Source: Apostichopus japonicus
Taxonomy: Eukaryota > Echinodermata > Holothuroidea > Aspidochirotida > Stichopodidae
DNA: 64,000 nucleotides
Assembly (NCBI RefSeq): GCF_037975245.1
Contig: NC_092576.1
Location: forward strand, 2,103,501 to 2,167,500
Direction: 5' to 3'
The position numbers were made by a program, and so were the translations under genes. The stretch's first letter is position 1; every line of letters starts with the position of its first letter. Shown here in pieces: positions 21,983 to 64,000 of this stretch. Below the pieces are notes generated by a model. It was not told where the DNA came from. It worked only from the letters and a program-made list of their open reading frames with translations, and did not search any database.

Positions 21983-23689
21983 GGACTGGTCTCTCAGTAA
22001 GACGTCAACTAAACCAGCATCACCTAAGTAATGTGTGACAATCAATTAGTTTTCTTCTAGAACTCGTCTCTGCTGCAGATATATGGCAGCTTGGAGTGTC
22101 TCGGTGAACGGTAAGTTGCTTGCTAAGTTAGCAATTTTAGAACAAAGAGAAACTGTGACAGTAAACGGGGGTAGAGTTTACACCAGTCACACCCTTGTGT
22201 CCACGCCTCTCCCTCAAGCACCCGTCTAGAGAGCAAACCACAAACAGGATTTGCCTCCAGCAAACTGTAATCTGTATAATCAGCTAATCTTGTAGTGATT
22301 CATAGTTCAGATTAAAAAAATGAAGGATAGAGCTCACTCGGCCAAGGAAATAACTCCTCCATTGCTCACGTTTTAGTTTGTCATCATCATTGTTCGCGTG
22401 TAACGAACAACTATGAAACTACGTCACAATACTTCACATTGTGGCAATATTCTTCTTGGTGCTGACAAACCGTATTATCGAGAAGCTAGGGCTTAAATTG
22501 AAAAATGTAATTGAATACGTACAGTACACAATTTGTGAAAATATGGTTGCTTTTGTAATTACCTGCCATAGCAACTATATTGCAATATAATTTTTTAATA
22601 ACAAAAATTACAGTATCAAAAACATTTGAAATATTTCGAACATAGTCTACTAAATATAGTGACACTACCTGCTCAAATACTTTTAATTCATAATAGACAA
22701 AATGAAACATAGAAACGAAAAATAGCAAGTACGCAGTACGTTTCGATTTGTTTAAGTCATTGTAATGTATTTTAAAGCACAATTTTAGTTTGTGAACAAG
22801 ATATAGTACTTCATTTGGAAACACAACAGTTTACCTTATTAAGTTACTAAGTATACTCCGACCCGTAGCGAGCCTGGGCTTCAGGAATGTACTCTCCCCA
22901 GCTCTCTCCCCTCTGTTCCGATCATGTGTAAAACTACTTCACAAGTAACTGGACATGGGTTTTGTGCTCGTCATTATATTATTGGTGACCATTAAACTCA
23001 AAATACCTAGCAAAGGGTCTGAGTAAACTACATTTTCATGAAAGCTGCATTTTACGGAAGGTTCTTACTTCCACCATTCTGAGCAGTTCGCCTTGTTAGA
23101 TCTATGAAATAAAACGGCTTTATGTTGCCTTGTATTGGCTCCATTGCGACCCCAAAGTTTGGATCATTACGGAAGTGGCAAATGCTGGTAAGTGTAGTTT
23201 TAGTCTAAAACTGAAAGAACATTTTACAGTAATTTTACTAGAAAGATCTTCAGACACTCGAGACTATCGCTTGAATGGTATCATACGTTACAACCAGTTT
23301 GTATAAATTAAAGTATAAACGCAAAATGCAGCTTTTACATGAAAGATATCATGTCCACTCCAACATTCAAATTACTAATTACTTTATTATAAGAAAGTAC
23401 TTATTTTGATATTAGCTCTAGTGATAAATTAATAATTATGTTAGCAATGATAAGGTCAAGTTCACTGAGACATGCGATACAATTGAATCATTGTAATAGT
23501 AATTAATATTTTACAAAATATAACAAAGTGCTAACATTGAACAAAAAGTCTTGCAAAATGTCTTTGCAGTTATTTAATTGATCACAATGTAACTTCATTT
23601 ATCCAGAAAAATATCAAGCACTATAGGAATTTTGAAATTATTAACTTGCTTGACCTTGCAAAAAAAAATCCTAAAGGAAAACGCTTTTA
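21983..23689. other. Non-coding stretch
   Basis: A 112-codon AT-rich minus-strand frame (22,824-22,486) has no recognised domain and biased composition; I do not call it. Nothing else seen. Confidence 0.35.
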
Positions 23690-25065
23690 CGTACTGTAAG
23701 TATAGTAGACGCTGATTAGAAAAGATTTTAATTGCGCTGAAATCTCGATATTTTCATTACATTACTGCATTTTTTAACGTCGTTATTGAAACGCTATAAA
23801 GAGAAGCACACCATTCTTAGCTATATTTTATTTATTATATAATAACTTCCAATTAAAACGAATAATATTTAGTGCACTGGAATATTTATCTTATCAATAC
23901 TGATTGTTCCAAAAGTAGATGTAACCTCCCTAAGACGTTTCAAATTACTTCAAAAGTAAAAGCGAGTGCTAAGTTAAATCATAACATTATATATACAAAT
24001 ATCGGCATTATTCTAATTAATACTGGGATTAATACCATTCGTAGCGATACTTTTTTATTTAATTTTTGTTTTGTTTTTGCAGCGCATGGTTTACTGCTTT
24101 CATTGAAAATGTAAACAGTAGTACAATTTCGTTCGTTTCTTGAATTAATTATATTATATTTACATTAAAACGAATGATAGAAAGTGCAAAGACTAAAATA
24201 TCTAAAGGTTTCAAAGCACCCCACCCTTCCATCTAGCATTCTAAATATTCCAAAGTATTGAGATGCGCCAACGTAGACAAGGAAAATGTTTAAAAAACAA
24301 AGATATTAACAGCAGCATGATTACTTAAGCCATTGTTGTTAATAATAAAATGCGTGTTTGTAAATATGATAGACGTTCATTAAAAAGAATATTTATTGCC
24401 CTGAAAATTCGATATATTCATAAACTTACAGTAATACACCTTTTGTAATATCATTACTGTTTCCGGGGATGTATTTTATTGAATAGCTATAAAGTGAAGC
24501 ACAACATTGTTAGCTTTATGTTATTAATTAGAAGAAATTGCCATTAACACGAATAATATACAGTAACACTGTTATTTTCATCTTTTTAATCCTTTGACAC
24601 ATTTTCTATTTGGTTTAACAGACGAAAACTATATTGATTGTTCAAAAAGTAGATGTAACCTCGCTACGACGTTCCAAATTTCTCCAAAGTATTGACGAGT
24701 GCTAAGTCAAGTCATAACGTAATATATACACAAGTAGGCCTTACTTTGATTAATGCTGGAATAATACCAATTCCATTTTTTTTTCTTTTGCAGAGATGGT
24801 ATACTGCTTTCATTGAAAACTGTATAAACAAGCACAATTTTTTTTGATTATGTAATTATAACATATTTAAATTAAAACGAATGAGAGAAAGTGCAATTGT
24901 TACAAGCTAAAATGACAAAGCTTTCAAAAGCAGCCCTACCTTCCATATAGCATTCTAAATATTCCAAAAAATTGATAAGTTAGACAAGAAAATGTTGAAA
25001 AACAAAGCTATATACACCAGCATGATATATTAAGTCATTGATACTAATAATAAAATGCGTGCTTT
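23690..25065. repeat. Diverged tandem duplication, unit about 0.68 kb
   Basis: The order of blocks in 23,690-24,360 repeats in 24,361-25,065: TATAAAG-GAAGCACA, then GATTGTTC-AAAAGTAGATGTAACC, then GGT-TACTGCTTTCATTGAAAA, then TTCCAT-TAGCATTCTAAATATTCC, then AATAATAAAATGCGTG. The copies differ by many substitutions and small indels, so this is old. No coding potential. Confidence 0.7.
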
Positions 25066-26239
25066 TAAAAATAACGTCAGCACTGATATTTCCAAATATA
25101 TTTTTGAATGGTCATCAAAACTGACATGGAAATACAACATGTTCATATTACTAAACGTTTCGCCTCTGACTTTCGAAATGATTCTCAAATATTACGTAAG
25201 CTATAGATTACACAATAAAATTGCCAAATAGAAGGCTATGTACAAAATAGCGTTTCTTTAGATATTGTAATAATGTATATTATACTGTTGTTAATATTAT
25301 CAAGTCTTCTGAAAGTTTTAAGCTGATTAATTTTCTTCAAAATTATAAGTTACTAAAGGTTCCATGAGTTAGCGTAAAGTCTTTTCACATCTTCCTCCAT
25401 CTGTAAGTTTCGAAACTCTTCTAAACAAGTAGATTGATTTATGAAAAGGTACCATAAAAAAGTACCATAATCCGCCAGGCATTAATTTTGTAAGCAAGAT
25501 CACAACCTGCTATTCTGCAAATGCGTATGCCCATTTTATCATGCATTTTACAATCATTGCTTGCATTTAGGGGGGGGGGGGTGGGGGTACAGATGGTAAC
25601 ACTATACTATTAAACTAATAACAAATCATCTTTTTAGTCGAACGAAATGCAGTAACTTTTTAGTTTCTCTGCAGATCGGAGCTTATTTATACTGTTACCG
25701 TTCCATTCACTATATATAACAAACATTGAAAACATTAGCTATTTCTTACTGTAATACGACATTCTTTATTTTCGAGTCAACTTGGCCCTTGGCATTCATT
25801 TATTATATCCTACTGATTCATTTAGGTAGATAACAACTCCTATAAACCGAAATAAAAGAAATTGTGGAGAAATTGTTAACCAAGATGATTTCAAAGCACA
25901 TATTTTACTCACCACACAAACAATAGTAGTCATATTCAATAGTTATTAATTATCTTTAATTTAATTTTATATTATATATTAATATATCTACAGGTAACAT
26001 AATGCTTTAATTTTTAATTAACTTACTATGGATTCGAGTGTTCAAATGAAATTGCAATATTTGTAATTTTGACGTCTTTCATTATGTGACTGTAACTCAA
26101 ATTGATCTACAGAATATAACTATATGCATGTTCACGGGAAAATAGTTCTTATTATTTTCAGCTACCGTGAGACTTATTGAACTTATCATTACGAGGATCC
26201 AAATTACAACCTTGCTAAGACTCCATCCTCTATAGTTTG

Positions 26240-26499
26240 ATTCTCAGGAAACGACAAGAGAATCATTAGGTTGCTCAGAATGGCCAGACTCGAAGGAAAG
26301 ATAACCCTCAGTGAGATTCATGTTGTCCTGGAGAAATTTCCTGTTATTTAAGTCGGCAATCAAGAACGACCTAAACTACGCTGGTCAGAGACACTGTCAG
26401 CTACATCGGCTTATGTCCTTAGGAGGCATGATATTTCAGTCGCCAGGCGTAGTTGCTGTTAAGACAATAAACGGAAAGACAAATGTGTCAAAAGATTAA
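26240..26499 (+). pseudogene. possible decayed helix-turn-helix transposase fragment
   Basis: The plus strand reads DKRIIRLLRMARLEGKITLS, then EIHVVLEKF, before a stop, and after a one-frame shift KSAIKNDLNYAG. Basic residues, spacing and the I-LL...G-ITL-EI pattern recall the DNA-binding helix-turn-helix region of Tc1-like transposases. This is memory of a pattern, not a match; a chance frame is quite possible. Confidence 0.2.
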
Positions 26500-27030
26500 A
26501 TCTTTTTTAAAAGCTGTTCTAAGTGATTAATGTTGCTTATTACGACTATTCAAGCTAGGCTGGTACGGTTTCTAGTAACTCATATGTTAGAACATGAATA
26601 TGAAATGAAATCAACATACATAAATTTTATATCGATCTATATATATCCATTAAAACAACACTATTCTTGTTCTCACCTGTTGTATTTAAGGTTAACAATC
26701 TATCTTTCGATATTTTTTATGAACAGGGCGGGTGTCACGATCATTGATCAATGTACTTTGTATGTTATTTCTGACAGCAATGATTCTCATGAACTCGGAA
26801 TTTTGATATCCCAATGAATTTCATGGTGATTTTTACTAGTAAATATTTTGAATTATTTCAACAACATAAAAAAGCAATGATTTAAAGCATTATGAATGAT
26901 TGGTGGAATGCCAAACAAAGATTCTCTAAAATGTACTTTTACACATGAATTATATCAAACTTTAGTTGTTTACAATGTGAATGGTTTGCATCATTATATC
27001 TAATATGATACAAAGAATGAATGGTTATGA

Positions 27031-27109
27031 GTGCAATAGTGCAAATATTTCATGAGTTGAATGGAATAAATTACATCTTTCAACGAATGAAATATTTGCA
27101 CTATTGCAC
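27031..27109. repeat. Perfect 23-bp inverted repeat (hairpin), 33-nt loop
   Basis: GTGCAATAGTGCAAATATTT plus CAT at 27,031-27,053 pairs with its exact reverse complement at 27,087-27,109. Could be a small RNA hairpin or a transposon end pair; nothing nearby decides. Confidence 0.7.
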
Positions 27110-28197
27110 GAATGGAAACCACTCATTATTTGTTTTATACAACATATTATATATATTAAGATGGGTAAAATGCACTCATGAACAGACAGGTTTCTCTGCT
27201 CTCTTAACATTGAAAAAAAAGGGCTACCAAAAAAGTGTAACCCACGGTTCTATTTCATAGAGTGGAATAGAGCGGATTTTGCATGCAATCAACGAGCAAT
27301 TGACCAATCGAATGACCAGAATACAACTAGGTGTTGTATAATATTAAATATTGAACTTCTCGAATTCATTATATGACATAATAGTCTAATAGCAGAACAT
27401 GCAATGAATCGATTCATTTAGAGTCTGAAACTTTCGTAAGCTTAAACCCCTTAAAAGTATGGACCGTAGTTTTTGATGAAAATTGCAGCAGTAGATTTTA
27501 TTTCAAGATAACGTTAATAATATTGCGTCGGCACGTAATACATCACTTCATTTAGGTTTTGTTTCGTCTAGTTTATGGGCAAAAATAGTGAGTGTTGATA
27601 TACCTGTAGTGATTCCGGAAGGCTTCGACCTATAAGTGAAACAGTAAAAAGGATATATTTGGAAATACCGATTGTGGTATTATTATTCGTTAAAATGTGA
27701 GCTATACTATGCAGCACAAACTGGCTATGCTGTATATAATATGATATAAGGAGATATTATTATTAACTGATGCATTTACGGAGCAAATAGTACATGGCAT
27801 AGCCGCACTTTTAAATTTTCTTTAGATGAAAAAGGATAAATTATCAGAGTTGCACTGAATTTCTTTAAAAACATGTAGTCGTTCTATTAATGAACGCCAG
27901 AATATTCAAATAAATATGTATAAATAGAATGTTTAGTTGTTTAGTGACAGTGATGCAGAAATAATGCCGTTTATATGCCTATTCATTTTATTACACTCAA
28001 TCTGTATGAATAAAACCTGCATACATCGAAACGACAATGGTGCAGGTAAATATTTCTAAACCAAACCCAATCATCTCAATAATTATCGATTACCGGTGAG
28101 AACTTGCAAGCCTTCTTCATCTCTAAACCCACTCCCACACGCACACCCCCACATACACACAGACATTTCCAAATATAACAAATATTCCATGCTTTAC

Positions 28198-64000
<35,803 letters not shown>

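Larger units (their letters stand above)
25066..28197. other. Non-coding stretch with a few remnants
   Basis: Holds a G-run at 25,570-25,581, a weak transposase-like remnant near 26,240-26,500, and a perfect hairpin at 27,031-27,109. Gene B's last exon could be here but was not found. Confidence 0.35.

Noticed and set aside
22486-22824. 112-codon AT-rich minus-strand frame.
   Set aside because: No recognised domain, biased composition expected by chance in AT-rich DNA, no paralogue.

Overview
The window is animal genomic DNA: AT-rich, intron-rich, full of microsatellites, long G/C homopolymers and decayed transposons, with no bacterial-style gene packing. Its only recognisable host genes are two NACHT-LRR (NLR-type) immune receptor genes, both on the minus strand. 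Large families of NACHT-LRR genes with this type of P-loop (GEPGYGKST) are known from echinoderms, and I favour an echinoderm, perhaps a sea cucumber. That assignment rests on protein style only.

The main structure is a large tandem duplication. Positions 1 to about 11,230 (unit A) align along their whole length with about 37,785 to 64,000 (unit B). Each unit is the body of one NLR gene. Gene A has its first exon at 13,687-13,414 (predicted N-myristoylated, basic), a large NACHT exon at 12,445-10,917, then LRR-type exons at 4,223-4,021, 2,734-2,658, 1,813-1,758 and 1,158-1,039, leaving the window on the left. Gene B enters from the right edge (NACHT exon 64,000-63,699) and continues through 47,272-47,070, 41,450-41,374, 39,594-39,539, 38,978-38,859, 37,402-37,197, 33,470-33,397, 30,416-30,319 and 28,245-28,198. 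I deduced these exons from splice sites, open frames and A/B conservation. Their intron phases (0, 2, 1, 0, 0, 2, 1, 0, 0) fit without a break and define a repeating four-exon LRR cassette. Gene A looks like a pseudogene (two stop codons in the NACHT exon, one lost splice donor). Gene B is open wherever visible.

Unit B is about 15 kb longer than unit A, and insertions absent from A explain almost all of it: a 1.06-kb tetranucleotide array (40.3-41.3 kb), a 4.29-kb CACTA-like element carrying a decayed, internally duplicated exon (41,975-46,261), a 0.5-kb MITE (48.5 kb), a 2.26-kb P-like element with a THAP-domain remnant (50,217-52,476), a nest of hAT-like elements (about 52.7-57.6 kb, with a LINE reverse-transcriptase fragment inside one), and a 2.2-kb hAT-like element that landed in an intronic minisatellite (59,724-61,926). 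Unit A has its own 585-bp TTAA MITE (5,137-5,721). Unit A thus serves as the empty-site control for most of these.

Between gene A's first exon and gene B's last recognised exon (13.7-28.2 kb) I see no convincing gene: a tRNA-derived SINE candidate, a 132-bp-arm inverted repeat with hammerhead-like termini (16.1-16.5 kb), satellite-like and tandem duplications (20.3, 21.6, 23.7-25.1 kb), a perfect 23-bp hairpin (27.0 kb) and one faint transposase-like remnant. Most long open frames in the window are low-complexity or chance frames.
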